A stretch of 64,000 bases of DNA from Spirosoma agri (GTDB lineage Bacteria; Bacteroidota; Bacteroidia; Cytophagales; Spirosomataceae): positions 1,364,001 to 1,428,000 of the forward strand of contig NZ_JAAGNZ010000002.1 in NCBI RefSeq assembly GCF_010747415.1, given 5' to 3'. Every line of letters starts with the position of its first letter. The first letter of the stretch is position 1. The translations under genes were made by a program, and so were the position numbers. Below, piece by piece: positions 27,973-36,370 of this stretch. The notes below the pieces were generated by a model. That model saw nothing but the letters and a program-made list of their open reading frames with translations. It was not told the DNA's origin and did no database searches.

Positions 27973-28429
27973 AACAATCGTATGTTTTACACGAATCTAT
28001 TTTGACAATTTTTAAGAGCAGCAGGGATTGGCCACCGCGTTGATTTCCTGGTAGACTCATTTACTTGTCCGGTTCGACACAGGGCTGACCGAACGCTGAA
28101 AGACAGGGAGAAGACCAGGCTGAGAAGAATGTTGGGGCGGAGCCTGAGCCGGTGAAAATCGGGTTAGCTCATGAAATACTGTCAATTCATCGAACGAAGC
28201 GGATTCCAGTTTCATAGTTGTATTCAGGAAATGGGAATGTAAAGGGATCTCCCAGGCGTAGTCAGCGATCTGCAGGGCTTTTTTAGGCCCCAACTAACTG
28301 ATGCAAAAGTAGATTTTGAGGGAATGGTCGACATTAACGAATCTTAAAGAAACGATTAGAAGTTTATAAAGAGCGTGCTTTGGCAACAAGGTTCTATTAA
28401 TTTGGCAGTCGTTAATTTCTGTAATACCT
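27973..28429. other. Divergent control region of efflux operon and two-component genes
   Basis: 457 bp with no convincing gene. It must hold promoters for both the efflux operon (left) and the response regulator (right). A 78-codon open frame on the minus strand (28057-28293) lacks protein-like features. No operator repeat was identified by eye. Confidence 0.5.
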
Positions 28430-29116
28430 ATGCGAATTCTGGTAGTTGAAGATGAGCTTAAGCTGGCTGTATCCCTGAAAAGAGGGTTGGAGGAGTTCGG
28501 TTTTCTGGCTTCTGTAGCCCTCGATGGGGCGTCTGCCCGGCGGGCCATTGACTTTGGCGACGTTAATCTGGTCATCCTGGACGTTAATCTACCCGACGTC
28601 AGTGGGTTCGCTTTATGCCGGGAAATTCGTACCCGCAATGCGTATTTGCCTGTCATCATGCTGACGGCCCTCGGAACGATCGAAAATAAATTATCGGGCT
28701 TCGATGCCGGCGCGGACGACTACCTGATGAAGCCGTTTGAGTTCAGCGAATTGCTCGCCCGAATTCAGGCAATCCGGAAGCGCAGTCAACAGGCGAATAA
28801 CCCCCTCGACGCGAGCCGGTTGATTTTAGCCGATCTGGTGCTTGATCTCCGCGAAAAATCAGTGAGTCGGGCTGGGCACCCGATCAATGTGACGCCCCGC
28901 GAAATCGCCCTGCTCGAATATTTTCTGCGGCATCAGGGGACCGTGTTGACCCGCAATGAAATTGCCGAGAATGTGTGGGACATTCCCATCGATTCGGGAA
29001 CGAATCTGATCGATGTGTACATCAATTCGCTTCGCAAAAAGATCGATAACGACTTCCCGACAAAACTTATTCACACCCGGAAAGGTATTGGCTATATGAT
29101 GAAAGCGGAAGCCTGA
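28430..29116 (+). CDS. OmpR/PhoB-family response regulator
   Basis: 228 residues. The receiver domain (1-120) has the acidic pair in VVEDEL, the phosphoacceptor Asp51 in VILDVNLPDVSG, the Thr/Ala switch at LTALG and the Lys in YLMKPFE. The winged-helix DNA-binding domain (about 135-228) has TPREIALLEYFLRHQGTVLTR and ends in the hallmark TRKGIGYMMKAEA. It is followed after 7 bp by its histidine kinase. Placed divergently from the RND operon, it most likely regulates efflux in response to envelope or chemical stress. Confidence 0.94.
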   Translation: MRILVVEDELKLAVSLKRGLEEFGFLASVALDGASARRAIDFGDVNLVILDVNLPDVSGFALCREIRTRNAYLPVIMLTALGTIENKLSGFDAGADDYLMKPFEFSELLARIQAIRKRSQQANNPLDASRLILADLVLDLREKSVSRAGHPINVTPREIALLEYFLRHQGTVLTRNEIAENVWDIPIDSGTNLIDVYINSLRKKIDNDFPTKLIHTRKGIGYMMKAEA

Positions 29117-29123
29117 CCCACCG

Positions 29124-30524
29124 ATGAACCTCCGTACCCGACTATCGCTCACGTTTATTGCCGTCGTATCGCCGGTTTTATTGCTCTTCCTGGGTAATTT
29201 CTACTCCTATTTTGAGCTGTCGAAGCAGGAGGAGTTCCTGATCAAGCTGAAAAATCGGGCCATCACCATGACGCATCTGCTGGTCGAGAAACGGTCGATC
29301 AATGAGTCGTTGCTCCGGCGGATTGACGAGGATACCTATACGTCCTATTCCGACCGGCGCGTTGCCATTTTTGATCAGCGGAACCAGCTGCTCTATGACA
29401 GTGGCGAGCTGGATAATCCCGGCAAGATTGGCCCTTCTTTTCCGATAACGACCACATTACTGAATGAGATCGGTCAGCAGCATGAAGTCGCGATCAAGGA
29501 TGGGAAACGGTCGGGAGTTGGGTTGTTGATTCATCACCAGGGGCAGGTGTTCAAGGTGGTTAGCTACGGAATCGATGACTACGGCATTCAAAAAACGAAG
29601 GAAGCCATTTTTGTGTCGGGGGCTTCGTTCGTGGTCGCTTTTCTGCTGGTTATTGCGTTGAGCCGGCTTTTTGCCCGGCGGTCCATCAAACCTATTGCCA
29701 ACATGATGCACCAGATCGATCAGATCACCGTATCGAACCTGGATACCCGCCTGGCGATCACCAATGAGCAGGATGAAATAGGTCGATTGGCACTCGCCTT
29801 CAACCAGATGCTCGATCGGATTTCGGCATTCGAACTTCAGCGGAGTTTTGTATCCAATGCCTCCCATGAGTTGCGAACGCCACTGACGCTGTTGACCAAT
29901 CAGATTGAGGTCGCGTTGATCAAGGCTCGCTCGGTGGAGGAATACAAGCAGCTATTGATTTCGCTCCTGGAGGATATCAACCAGCTCAATGCTCTGTCGA
30001 ATGGTTTACTTGAACTGGCTCAATTCGATGCGAAGCAGATTCATGTGGCCTGGTCGCCCGTTGAACTCGACGGCGTACTTTATGAAGCGGTGGCCGCTGT
30101 CCTCCAGAAAAATCCGACCTACAGCGTCACGCTGGCAACCGATTCGTCGGAGGAATCCCTGCCGTCGATCCAAGTGGAGGGTGAAGAGTCCCTGCTAAAG
30201 ACGGCCTTTATTAATTTGATCGAGAACGGCTGTAAATTCTCATCGGACCACCACGCCCGGTTGATCGTTCAGCTTCGGGAAACGGATGTTAAAGTCGACA
30301 TTGAAGACAAGGGCATTGGTATTGCCGACTCGGATCTGATTTACGTTTTTCAACCTTTCTACCGCTCTGCTAATGCGCGAACCATAAAAGGGAACGGCAT
30401 TGGCCTTTCGCTCACCGAAAAAATCATCAAACTGCACGGAGGCTCTATGTCGATCCAGTCAGCGTTAAATGAAGGAACGACATTTAGTGTCTATCTTCCT
30501 CATCAGGCCCACAAAATCGGTTGA
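29124..30524 (+). CDS. Sensor histidine kinase partner
   Basis: 466 residues. Two membrane segments (about 10-30 and 165-185) enclose a periplasmic sensor of about 135 residues. A HAMP linker (about 185-240, MMHQIDQITVSNLDTRL) follows. The dimerisation helix has the phosphorylated His in SNASHELRTPL (near 250), and the ATPase domain has the N box (INLIENGCKFS), G1 (DKGIGIADSD) and G2 (KGNGIGLSLTEKII). It phosphorylates the preceding response regulator. The stimulus is not predictable from the sensor part. It ends 36 bp from the convergent AraC gene, with no clear terminator. Confidence 0.93.
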   Translation: MNLRTRLSLTFIAVVSPVLLLFLGNFYSYFELSKQEEFLIKLKNRAITMTHLLVEKRSINESLLRRIDEDTYTSYSDRRVAIFDQRNQLLYDSGELDNPGKIGPSFPITTTLLNEIGQQHEVAIKDGKRSGVGLLIHHQGQVFKVVSYGIDDYGIQKTKEAIFVSGASFVVAFLLVIALSRLFARRSIKPIANMMHQIDQITVSNLDTRLAITNEQDEIGRLALAFNQMLDRISAFELQRSFVSNASHELRTPLTLLTNQIEVALIKARSVEEYKQLLISLLEDINQLNALSNGLLELAQFDAKQIHVAWSPVELDGVLYEAVAAVLQKNPTYSVTLATDSSEESLPSIQVEGEESLLKTAFINLIENGCKFSSDHHARLIVQLRETDVKVDIEDKGIGIADSDLIYVFQPFYRSANARTIKGNGIGLSLTEKIIKLHGGSMSIQSALNEGTTFSVYLPHQAHKIG

Positions 30525-30560
30525 CAACGCATTCGATTTAGAAGGAGGGAACTCGCTTAT

Positions 30561-31481
30561 TTAACTGAACGAGCGTCTGAAGGCTACCGGCGAGAGGTTG
30601 GTTTTCGTTTTAAAGAGCTTACTGAACGATTGCGAGTGCTCAAAGCCCAGCGTGTAGGCGACTTCGCTCACCGATAAGCTGGTGGTCGACAGGCTTTCCT
30701 TGGCTTTTTCGATCAGCTTATCATGAATGTATTGCTGGGCATTTTGCCCGATCAGGGACCGCAGCATATCACTTAAATAACTGGGCGATAAGTGAACCTG
30801 TTCGGCCAGGTAGCCGACCGTGGGCAGTCCCTGGCTCAACGATGTTTTATTGGCAAAATAGTGCTCCAGAATCTCTTCCAGTTTTTGGAGAAGATCATGG
30901 TTTACTGCGTTGCGGGTAATGAACTGACGTTTGTAAAAACGATTCGCGTAGCTCAGTAACAACGCCAATTGAGCAATAACGACGGGCTGACTGAAGTCGT
31001 CGATCCGGCCAGCCAGTTCCTTTTCGATCATGCTGAAAATCTCGAAGATCGTTTCTTTTTCCTCTTCAGAAAGGTGTAACGTTTCGTTGGTTGAATAGGA
31101 GAAGAAGCCATACTGCTTTATGGTTTTGGCCAGCGGATAGCCCAAAAAGAAATCCGGATGAATCAGCAGCGTATAGGCTGAACATGCACTGACATCGTTG
31201 TCATGGCTGCCGATGAGCTGGCCCGGAGAAGCGAACAATAAACCACCCTCATCAAAATCATAATAACTCTGGCCGTACTTTAATTTGCCGTTCAGTTTGG
31301 GTTTGTACGCGATCTTGTAGAAGCCCAGCACGTGGTAGTGGGGAAGCCTGGACCCGTCGACCTGCGTATAGGACCCGTTGATCAAACTGACCAACGGATG
31401 TTGGGGCTTCAGAAGACCAAAGGCCCGGTGTGCATCGGCTAGGGACTCAATTCGTATCGGGTTGTTTTCGTCTTTATTCAT
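30561..31481 (-). CDS. AraC-family transcriptional regulator
   Basis: 306 residues. N-terminal cupin-like sensing domain (residues about 40-150, LPHYHVLGFYKIAYKP and GGLLFASPGQLIGSH) and a C-terminal AraC domain (about 205-306) with VGYLAEQVHLSPSYLSDMLRSLIG and VSEVAYTLGFEHSQSFSKLFK, ending SPVAFRRSFS. In Bacteroidota this arrangement often controls a neighbouring reductase gene; here the SDR gene lies 91 bp upstream on the same strand. The ligand is unknown. Confidence 0.9.
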   Translation of the reverse strand: MNKDENNPIRIESLADAHRAFGLLKPQHPLVSLINGSYTQVDGSRLPHYHVLGFYKIAYKPKLNGKLKYGQSYYDFDEGGLLFASPGQLIGSHDNDVSACSAYTLLIHPDFFLGYPLAKTIKQYGFFSYSTNETLHLSEEEKETIFEIFSMIEKELAGRIDDFSQPVVIAQLALLLSYANRFYKRQFITRNAVNHDLLQKLEEILEHYFANKTSLSQGLPTVGYLAEQVHLSPSYLSDMLRSLIGQNAQQYIHDKLIEKAKESLSTTSLSVSEVAYTLGFEHSQSFSKLFKTKTNLSPVAFRRSFS

Positions 31482-31572
31482 CGCTCAGTACCTGAAAAAT
31501 GATAACCGACAGTAGGTCAACGATCGGTTATCATCGCTGTTTCATCAAGCAAATTTTTTGGTTGCGGGTTCC

Positions 31573-32454
31573 CTAGCTGGCTTGACCCTGAGCGGAGTTG
31601 GACACGGCTTCCCACGCTTCCCAGGTCGCCAGACGCTCCGCGTAGGCAGTGCGTACCCAGGGTAAATTATGACTACCCAGAAAGAACCGCAGCGGAGGAT
31701 TTTCGGCATCCACAATGCTGAAGAGCGCTTCCGGCGTTGCCGCCGGGTCACCACGTTCCATGTCCTTTAGACCACCAACGAACTGCGCCTTGAAATCGGA
31801 GTAGATGTCAAGACCCTGGGCGAACTTCAGCGATTCCTGGCTGCCGAACTCAGTAGCGTAGGCACCCGGTTCGATGATCGTTACGTTAATACCAAACGGT
31901 TTAACCTCCGCAGCCAGGCTTTCGTGGATGGCTTCGAAAGCCCATTTCGACGAACAATAATAGCCAATCACTGGCAGGGTTACATGACCAAGGTTGCTCG
32001 ATGTACCCAGAATGTGACCACCACCCTGTTTTCTCAACAAGGGCAAAGCCGCCTGAATAACGGCCACCGGGCCGATGACATTGGTTTCGTAGAGGGCACG
32101 GATATCGTCTGCGCTGGCTTCCTCAATGGTGCTGACCAGTGAGTAGCCGGCATTGTTCAACACAATATCAAGCCTGCCGAAGTGGGCATGAGCTTGCTCA
32201 ACGGCTGTTTTGACTTGCTCCGGACGTGTCACATCAAGTTCTAGTGTGAGCACGTTTTGACCATACGTTTCCTTCAGGTCAGCAATGCTTGCCACGTTAC
32301 GGGCGGTGGCTGCTACCTGGTCACCCCGTTTCAGAGCGGCCTCGGCCCAAACGCGACCGAACCCGCGGGAAGCGCCCGTGATGAACCAGATTTTAGGCGT
32401 CGTTCCGGGAGTTGGTGCCGTTTGGCGGGTTGCCTTTTCATTTTGCTGTATCAT
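31573..32454 (-). CDS. Short-chain dehydrogenase/reductase
   Basis: 293 residues. After about 20 Gln/Thr-rich residues comes the Rossmann start WFITGASRGFGRVWAEAAL with the TGASRGFG cofactor loop near 28, then NNAGYSLV near 105 and the catalytic YYCSSK near 175 with Ser in the preceding GTSSN. A basic residue after the loop (ATARN) suggests NADP(H). The C-terminal part (SHNLPWVRTAYAERLATWEAWE) is typical of the long SDR subgroup that acts on small ketones or aldehydes. Probably co-regulated with the AraC gene that follows. Confidence 0.9.
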   Translation of the reverse strand: MIQQNEKATRQTAPTPGTTPKIWFITGASRGFGRVWAEAALKRGDQVAATARNVASIADLKETYGQNVLTLELDVTRPEQVKTAVEQAHAHFGRLDIVLNNAGYSLVSTIEEASADDIRALYETNVIGPVAVIQAALPLLRKQGGGHILGTSSNLGHVTLPVIGYYCSSKWAFEAIHESLAAEVKPFGINVTIIEPGAYATEFGSQESLKFAQGLDIYSDFKAQFVGGLKDMERGDPAATPEALFSIVDAENPPLRFFLGSHNLPWVRTAYAERLATWEAWEAVSNSAQGQAS

Positions 32455-32811
32455 GTTTTCTGCCTTAACGTTTAGAGGTACGGCAAAGGTCAGGCGCTAC
32501 AGGCGATCGCCTGTAGTCTAATTGAGGGCATTTGTAGCCAAAATGAGAAAAAGACCGTATGAAGCCAGTCGCACACGATAGCACCTACTAGACATGCATA
32601 GTTGCTCGCAATCAGGAAGAAATTGACAGTGTGAGATCGTTAAGCAGCTTCTTGGAAAGTAATGGAATTTATCTGTACGGAACTGCCAGGGCACGCTGCT
32701 GGGCTTATTAATGACTGTACCGCTAGCTCAACGCTTTATCTGATCTGGCGGCTGGCGTGTTTAGTCGCTAGTGTGTACTGCATTAGTGTAGTGAATGGTA
32801 AGTTACTTACA

Positions 32812-32840
32812 AAGCCTGGCGGATGTCAGGCTTCTGTTTT
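32812..32840 (+). terminator. Terminator-like hairpin A (GCCTG...CAGGC family)
   Basis: 7-bp stem AAGCCTG/CAGGCTT with an 8-base loop, followed by CTGTTTTT. First of three related hairpins. Confidence 0.5.
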
Positions 32841-33056
32841 TCTATACATGGCCATTTCAACCATCCATTGGCGCAGTATATATAGTAGACTATTTATTAG
32901 AAAAATAAAACATTAAGTAACCCGATCAGTTATAATACACGATCGGGCTAAGTGAATTATCTTTATCCAGCTTCAAAAGTAAACAAAGGGTCGTCTACGT
33001 ACAAAGAAATTTATCATTTGGTGAATGCCTGATCTTTCGTGGCACTCTTGGCAAAG

Positions 33057-33080
33057 AGCCTGACCTAGTCGGGCTTTTTT
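33057..33080 (+). terminator. Terminator-like hairpin B
   Basis: 8-bp stem AGCCTGAC/GTCGGGCT with one G-T pair and a 3-base loop, then a T-run ending TTTTT. It is a textbook intrinsic terminator, yet no gene precedes it. Confidence 0.6.
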
Positions 33081-33171
33081 CGTGCCCCACTCCCTAATTA
33101 CATTGTCCATTACCCACCAGGGCGTGTTGGGTGATCAAGGAATGAAAGTTAGAAAAGAAGCATCGGACAGG

Positions 33172-33196
33172 GCCTGGCTAGTATAGTCAGGCTTTT
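33172..33196 (+). terminator. Terminator-like hairpin C
   Basis: 9-bp stem GCCTGGCTA/TAGTCAGGC with one G-T pair and a 3-base loop, then TTTTGTTT. Same sequence family as A and B. Confidence 0.5.
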
Positions 33197-33532
33197 GTTT
33201 GTAACCGCTATTTGCTGCATCCGGGTTGGTCTTGTCCGCGTTAGAGGGGCAAAACATAGCCATTCCAATCGGTTTTTTCGTTGGCAAGAATCGGCAAGCC
33301 GCGGGATTATGAACCTCTTTAGGAGACAGCCATTTCACGTAGATAGCGTTTCCTGATCGTGTAGATGACCTCACATACCGCCTGTTCGGATATTTCTAGG
33401 TGCTTAAACAGGATCGACACTACGAAAACGTTCATTACCTGGTCACCAGCTGACAGAGAAGAATGGATCTGAGGGGACGTTTCCAGCGTGGCGTCTGGCT
33501 TCTCTTTTTCGGGCGTTACTCAGATTAGAGTG

Positions 33533-33571
33533 AAAACAAAAAAAGCACTTACAATGAACTTGTAAGTGCTT
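33533..33571 (-). terminator. Intrinsic terminator of the tRNA gene
   Basis: A perfect 12-bp stem (33543-33554 with 33560-33571) is followed on the minus strand by a run of at least seven T. It begins 12 bp after the 3' end of the tRNA. Confidence 0.85.
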
Positions 33572-33582
33572 GATTATGAACG

Positions 33583-33656
33583 TGGGCCAGCCTGGACTCG
33601 AACCAGGGACTTACTGATTATGAGTCAGGCACTCTAACCAACTGAGTTACAAGCCC
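33583..33656 (-). tRNA. tRNA with CAU anticodon (Met, or Ile2)
   Basis: The minus strand folds into a complete cloverleaf of 73 nucleotides plus discriminator A: acceptor GGGCTTG with CTGGCCC (one T-T mismatch), D arm ACTC/GAGT, anticodon loop CTCATAA, variable loop AAGTC, T arm CCTGG/CCAGG with loop TTCGAGT. CCA is not encoded. A CAU anticodon means elongator methionine, or isoleucine if the C is modified to lysidine; the two cannot be separated safely by eye. The initiator tRNA is excluded because it lacks the GGG/CCC anticodon-stem pairs. Confidence 0.92.
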
Positions 33657-33687
33657 GTTGCTGATCGATTACTCGTAGTCAGCGATG

Positions 33688-33695
33688 CAAATTTA
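33688..33695 (-). promoter_or_regulatory. Probable -7 promoter element of the tRNA
   Basis: TAAATTTG on the minus strand matches the Bacteroidota -7 consensus TAnnTTTG and lies 31 bp upstream of the tRNA 5' end. A clear -33 element was not found. Confidence 0.5.
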
Positions 33696-33783
33696 CGGTT
33701 TTTTCAACAGAATCGTAACATCGCGCTAATTATGCGTAAAAAATCCTGTCAATCCTGTAGTGCCCTATCCTTATCTTTGTTGA

Positions 33784-35043
33784 ATGTCAGCGTTTAACAA
33801 GAAAAAAATTCTTAATGATCCGGTTTATGGATTCATTACAATCCCAACCGACTTGCTGTTCGATCTGGTCGAACATCCGTATTTTCAACGATTACGGCGG
33901 ATCAAACAGCTGGGATTGTCTGAATACGTGTATCCGGGAGCGCTCCATACCCGTTTCCATCACGCCCTGGGCGCTATGCACCTGATGGGCCAGGCTACCC
34001 ATACACTCCAGAGCAAAGGGCATCATCTGTCCGAAGACGAGTGCGAGGCTGCGCAAGTGGCTATTCTGCTGCATGATATTGGCCACGGACCATTTTCGCA
34101 TGTCTTGGAATGCTGTTTGCTCGATAATGTGCACCACGAGCGAATTTCACTGCTGTTCATGCACGACCTGAACCGGCAGTTCAATGGTCGGCTCACGATG
34201 GCGATCAGCATGTTCGAGGGAACATACGAGCGGCCATTCTTTCATCAGTTGATTTCGAGCCAACTGGACATGGATCGGATGGACTACCTCAACCGGGATG
34301 GGTATTATACCGGTGTGGCAGAGGGGGCCATTGGTGCCGAACGGATCATCAAGATGCTCGATCTGGTAGACGATCAATTGGTGGTGGAGGCCAAAGGAAT
34401 TCTGAGTGTCGAAAATTTCCTGAATGCCAGACGGCTAATGTACTGGCAGGTTTATCTGCATAAAACGTCGATCTGCTGTGAGTCGATGCTGATCCAGATT
34501 CTGCGTCGGGCCCGGTTTCTCATTCGGCAGGGTGAACCGGTTTTTGCACCCCCGGCTTTCCTGCTGTTTCTGCGGGAAAGCGTGACACTTGATGCTTTTC
34601 TGGGAAGTTCAATCTATCTAGAAGCCTTCAATCAACTCGACGATTATGACATTTGGGGGTGTATAAAACAGTGGGCCCTGCACGACGATTTTGTGCTGTC
34701 GACGCTTTGCCGGATGTTGCTGGATCGACGACTGTTCAAGATTATGCTGTCAACCGAACCCTTTGCGGTTGAGTTGGTACAGGAGCTTGAAAACCAGCTG
34801 CGTCAGCTTGGGTTGCCCGACGACGAGCTCTCGTATTTTCTGGTCGAAGGTCAGGCGACCAACGCGGCTTATCTGCCTTCGGGCGACCGGATAAACATTA
34901 AACTGAAAAGCGGTAACGTCATTGACATCGCCGATGCGTCGGATTTGTCGAATATTCGCGTGCTGACCAACATCGTCCGTCGGCATTATGTCTGCTGGGC
35001 AAAAGAATTGACCGTTGATCATCGGATTGTTAAATCACAGTGA
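33784..35043 (+). CDS. HD-domain phosphohydrolase
   Basis: 419 residues. The HD superfamily motif is complete: His in TRFHHALGAMHLM near residue 58, HD in ILLHDIGHGPFSHVLE near 97-98, and the distal Asp in LDMDRMDYLNRD near 162. This layout belongs to the dGTPase/SAMHD1-like branch that hydrolyses nucleotides, though the Bacteroidota members next to lpxD have not to my knowledge been assigned a substrate. It is regularly the first gene of the lipid A cluster in this phylum, as here (lpxD starts 183 bp downstream). The stretch TATCTTTG just before the ATG resembles a -7 promoter box. Confidence 0.88.
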   Translation: MSAFNKKKILNDPVYGFITIPTDLLFDLVEHPYFQRLRRIKQLGLSEYVYPGALHTRFHHALGAMHLMGQATHTLQSKGHHLSEDECEAAQVAILLHDIGHGPFSHVLECCLLDNVHHERISLLFMHDLNRQFNGRLTMAISMFEGTYERPFFHQLISSQLDMDRMDYLNRDGYYTGVAEGAIGAERIIKMLDLVDDQLVVEAKGILSVENFLNARRLMYWQVYLHKTSICCESMLIQILRRARFLIRQGEPVFAPPAFLLFLRESVTLDAFLGSSIYLEAFNQLDDYDIWGCIKQWALHDDFVLSTLCRMLLDRRLFKIMLSTEPFAVELVQELENQLRQLGLPDDELSYFLVEGQATNAAYLPSGDRINIKLKSGNVIDIADASDLSNIRVLTNIVRRHYVCWAKELTVDHRIVKSQ

Positions 35044-35226
35044 AGTTGAGTGAACACCAGGGTTATTTGTTGCTGGCATTCTGCGGTCTATCTACGAAAT
35101 CCACCAATTACGCAACCATGTTCGACTATTTCCGGGGATTTTATCCGAAAAGTGCAATTTGTTATCTACCTTAGCGGCCAAAATAGTCGGTACAAGCGGC
35201 TGTTTTGCGATGGTTGTCATACGCAT

Positions 35227-36255
35227 ATGGAGTTTACAGTCAAGCAGATTGCCACTTTACTGGGAGGTGACGTCGCCGGAAATGATACACTGGCGATAAC
35301 CAAATTAGCTAAAATAGAGGAGGGGAGACCCGGCGACATTTCGTTTTTGTCGAACCTCAAATACGAACCGCATCTCTACACAACGCAGGCGTCGGCGGTG
35401 ATTGTTGACCGGTCCTTCCAGCCCCGAAAGCCAGTTGGGCCAGCCCTTATTTTTGTCGAGAATTCGTACAGTGCGTTCACCCGCTTGCTGGAAGAATATT
35501 ACCAACGGGTAAGCTTTGCGCGTGTCGGTGTCGAGCAGCCTGCCTTTGCCGGCGAGGGCGCTCAGTTTGGTGAGGAGGTGTATCGGGGGGCCTTCTCCTA
35601 CGTAGGCCGAAACTGCCAGATTGGGCATAACGTCAAAATTTACCCGCATGCCTACATTGGCGATAATGTGCGTATTGGCGATAACACCATCATCAACACC
35701 GGTGCCCGAATTCTGGACAATTGCATCATTGGTCAGTACTGCGTCATTCACCCGAATGTGGTCATTGGCAGTGAAGGGTTTGGTTTTGCGCCCCAGTCCG
35801 ATGGCACCTATAAAACCATTCCGCAGCTGGGCAATGTCATTCTGGAAGACTTCGTCAACATAGGCTCCAACACGACAATCGACTGTGCAACAATGGGTTC
35901 GACAATCATTCGACAAGGGGCTAAACTGGATAATCTTATTCAGATTGGTCACAACGTCGAAATTGGGCGAAACACGGTAATTGCCGCACAGACGGGGATT
36001 TCCGGCTCGACCAAAATCGGTGATAACTGCACGATTGCCGGTCAGGTTGGTTTTGCGGGTCACCTCACCATTGCCAACGGCACGAAAGTTGGTGCGCAAT
36101 CGGGCGTTGGTAAAAACGTAACCGAAGAAGGTACGGCGATCAACAGCTCACCCGCTTTTGGTTTAAAAGAGAGTATGCGCTCACTGGCGGTTTTCCGGCG
36201 ATTGCCGGAGTTGGAACGGCGACTATCAAACTTGGAAAAGAAAACTGACAACTAG
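35227..36255 (+). CDS. lpxD: UDP-3-O-(3-hydroxyacyl)glucosamine N-acyltransferase
   Basis: 342 residues from the ATG at 35227 (MEFTVKQIATLLGG); the frame is open further upstream but that part is not protein-like. N-terminal uridine-binding domain (residues 1-100, PGDISFLSNLKYEPHL), then the left-handed beta helix of hexapeptide repeats (YPHAYIGDNVRIGDNTIINTG onward). The catalytic His is in IGHNVEIG near 240. It adds the second acyl chain in lipid A synthesis. It follows the HD protein and precedes lpxC-fabZ in the usual order of this phylum. Confidence 0.95.
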   Translation: MEFTVKQIATLLGGDVAGNDTLAITKLAKIEEGRPGDISFLSNLKYEPHLYTTQASAVIVDRSFQPRKPVGPALIFVENSYSAFTRLLEEYYQRVSFARVGVEQPAFAGEGAQFGEEVYRGAFSYVGRNCQIGHNVKIYPHAYIGDNVRIGDNTIINTGARILDNCIIGQYCVIHPNVVIGSEGFGFAPQSDGTYKTIPQLGNVILEDFVNIGSNTTIDCATMGSTIIRQGAKLDNLIQIGHNVEIGRNTVIAAQTGISGSTKIGDNCTIAGQVGFAGHLTIANGTKVGAQSGVGKNVTEEGTAINSSPAFGLKESMRSLAVFRRLPELERRLSNLEKKTDN

Positions 36256-36370
36256 GTTACAGGTTACGGTTAACAATGGTCACTGACAGACCCGGCAGCG
36301 AGGCTACCAGTACGCATCGGTCGGACAACATCGTGAACACTGCAAACCGAACACTGAGAACTTACTACGA

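Larger units (their letters stand above)
32455..33532. other. Gene desert before the tRNA
   Basis: More than 1 kb without a credible protein gene. Open frames of 60-85 codons on both strands are rich in Cys, Trp or Pro and look random. What it does hold is three short related hairpins with T-rich ends (32812, 33057, 33172) and a further stem at 32921-32947 (CCCGATC with GATCGGG). Confidence 0.6.

Noticed and set aside
28057..28293. 78-codon minus-strand frame upstream of the efflux operon
   Set aside because: No recognisable motif; Ser/Pro/Gln-rich random-looking end; sits where promoters are expected.
32662..32916. 84-codon plus-strand frame in the gene desert
   Set aside because: High Cys and Trp content and a hairpin inside it; no protein signature.
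33135..33374. 79-codon minus-strand frame, and a 38-codon frame at 33319-33435
   Set aside because: Both are short, unlike any family I know, and overlap hairpin C or each other. The second has a helical look but is too small to call.
33772..33779. TATCTTTG just before the HD-protein start, matching the -7 promoter consensus
   Set aside because: It would give an almost leaderless message and no -33 element was seen; could be chance.
35050..35226. Upstream extension of the lpxD frame
   Set aside because: The extra 59 residues do not look like protein, and LpxD normally starts at the MEFTVKQ methionine.
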